A stretch of 6,866 bases of DNA from Opitutia bacterium (lineage in GTDB: Bacteria > Verrucomicrobiota > Verrucomicrobiia > Opitutales > JANYEO01): contig JANYEO010000257.1 in the NCBI GenBank assembly GCA_025363025.1, positions 1-6,866 on the forward strand, given 5' to 3'. Within the stretch, counting starts at the first letter, position 1. Every line of letters begins with the position of its first letter. A program made the position numbers and the translations under genes. Below the pieces are notes generated by a model, which ran no database searches, was not told the DNA's origin, and saw only the letters and a program-made list of their open reading frames with translations. Positions 6,384-6,866 of the stretch are shown piece by piece.

Positions 6384-6623
6384 GATTGAGTTTTTAGGCA
6401 TGCTTTTGAATGCTTTTCGGCATCACCGTGCTCACGTACCTAGCGGTACGCTCCGCGCGCTTCCTCCAGAAATCACTTCAAAATCAAAGTCTGAAAATCT
6501 CAACCTCGAGGAGGCAGGACTGCATAAGATTTTTTGGTACTTTGAACTCAAGGGCTAAAACTAGAATACAAGGTCATACCTGAAACTGGCATTACGCGGA
6601 AGAAATACGACTTCTAATGAGGC
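6381..6623. repeat. Tandem repeat unit 1 (243 bp)
   Basis: The unit begins TGAGATT, whose first three bases are the pump gene's stop codon, and aligns with unit 2 (6624 onward) at an offset of 238-243 bases. In order it contains GGCATGC, a GTAC hairpin, CAAAATCAAAG, the palindrome CCTCGAGG (6504-6511) and a final block identical to unit 2. Relative to unit 2 it has about 5 extra bases near the start, lacks 2 near 6538, and has a dozen or more substitutions before 6548. Short frames cross it on both strands but are broken by the indels, so I treat it as non-coding. Confidence 0.95.
6435..6450. repeat. GTAC hairpin in repeat unit 1
   Basis: CGTACC (6435-6440), loop TAGC, GGTACG (6445-6450): a perfect 6-bp stem with a tetraloop. 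There is no T-run on either strand beside it, so it does not look like an intrinsic terminator. An identical hairpin is in unit 2, and a related one lies upstream of the operon at 231-251. Confidence 0.8.
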
Positions 6624-6863
6624 TGAGATTTGCAGGCATGATTTTGAATACTTTTCGGCATCACCGTGCTCACGTACCTAGCGGTACGCTCCGCGCGCTT
6701 CCTCCAAAAATCACTTCAAAATCAAAGCCTGAAAGCCTCAACCTCGAGGAGGCAGGACTGCATAAGGTTTATTGGGCGCTTTGTAAATCAAGGGCTAAAA
6801 CTAGAATACAAGGTCATACCTGAAACTGGCATTACGCGGAAGAAATACGACTTCTAATGAGGC
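6624..6863. repeat. Tandem repeat unit 2 (240 bp), followed by the first bases of a possible unit 3
   Basis: Second copy of the unit, with the same order of landmarks: GGCATG (6635), GTAC hairpin, CAAAATCAAAG, CCTCGAGG and the terminal conserved block. The window ends TGA right after the unit, the same three bases that open units 1 and 2, so the array may continue. The + strand frame covering the hairpin to the TGA near 6820 is open here but stopped earlier in unit 1, which argues against it being a gene. Confidence 0.95.
6673..6688. repeat. GTAC hairpin in repeat unit 2
   Basis: CGTACC (6673-6678), loop TAGC, GGTACG (6683-6688), identical to unit 1 including flanking GCTCA and CTCCGCGCGC. 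Conserved position and structure suggest this is a functional or recombination-relevant part of the unit, though no protein target can be named. Confidence 0.8.
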
Positions 6864-6866
6864 TGA

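Noticed and set aside
6384..6460. Intrinsic terminator after the pump gene
   Set aside because: The only clear hairpin (6435-6450) is followed by G/C-rich sequence rather than a T-run on either strand.
6617..6857. Two overlapping + strand frames of 63-68 codons in the second tandem unit
   Set aside because: Both run through the repeat; equivalent frames in unit 1 are disrupted by indels and stops, so the repeat does not conserve coding capacity.
6381..6866. CRISPR array
   Set aside because: The units are about 240 bp, abut directly and have no unique spacers of regular size, and there are no cas genes.

Overview
The window is dominated by one complete tripartite multidrug-efflux operon on the + strand. 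In order it encodes a TolC/OprM-type outer-membrane factor (about 575-2023), an MdtA-like periplasmic adaptor lipoprotein (about 2058-3233) and an RND/HAE1 inner-membrane pump of the MdtB/MdtC type (3261-6383). The genes are separated by 34 and 27 bases and have no terminator between them, so they are almost certainly co-transcribed. The pump is a proton-driven antiporter with all key relay residues present (D406, D407, K936, R967). The adaptor links it to the outer-membrane duct, giving a continuous route from the inner membrane and periplasm to the outside.

The system implies a diderm (Gram-negative type) bacterium. Counted samples give about 45% G+C in the operon. None of the three efflux genes has a clear Shine-Dalgarno sequence, and two likely start with GTG. 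I cannot name the taxon. An intracellular or amoeba-associated lineage (environmental chlamydia, Legionellales) is only a guess from general gene style.

Left flank (1-574). Bases 1-90 are G+C rich (59 of 90 counted) and carry a minus-strand open frame that looks like a fragment of a helical protein running off the window. Bases 156-384 form a small element bounded by a perfect 17-bp inverted repeat plus a short outer match. It contains a GTAC hairpin and a possible 48-codon minus-strand ORF. Bases 385-574 are leader/promoter territory, with a strong SD-like purine tract, a 14-codon possible leader ORF and two mutually exclusive pairings.

Right flank (6381-6866). Two tandem units of about 240 bp begin exactly at the pump gene's stop codon, and the first bases of a possible third copy lie at the window end. 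The core of each unit is collinear with part of the left element: GCATGC, then a GTAC hairpin, then CAAAATCAAAG, at nearly the same spacings. The efflux operon is therefore flanked on both sides by members of one repeat family in the same orientation, a relationship that gene calling alone would miss. No RNA gene, CRISPR array or complete insertion sequence is visible.
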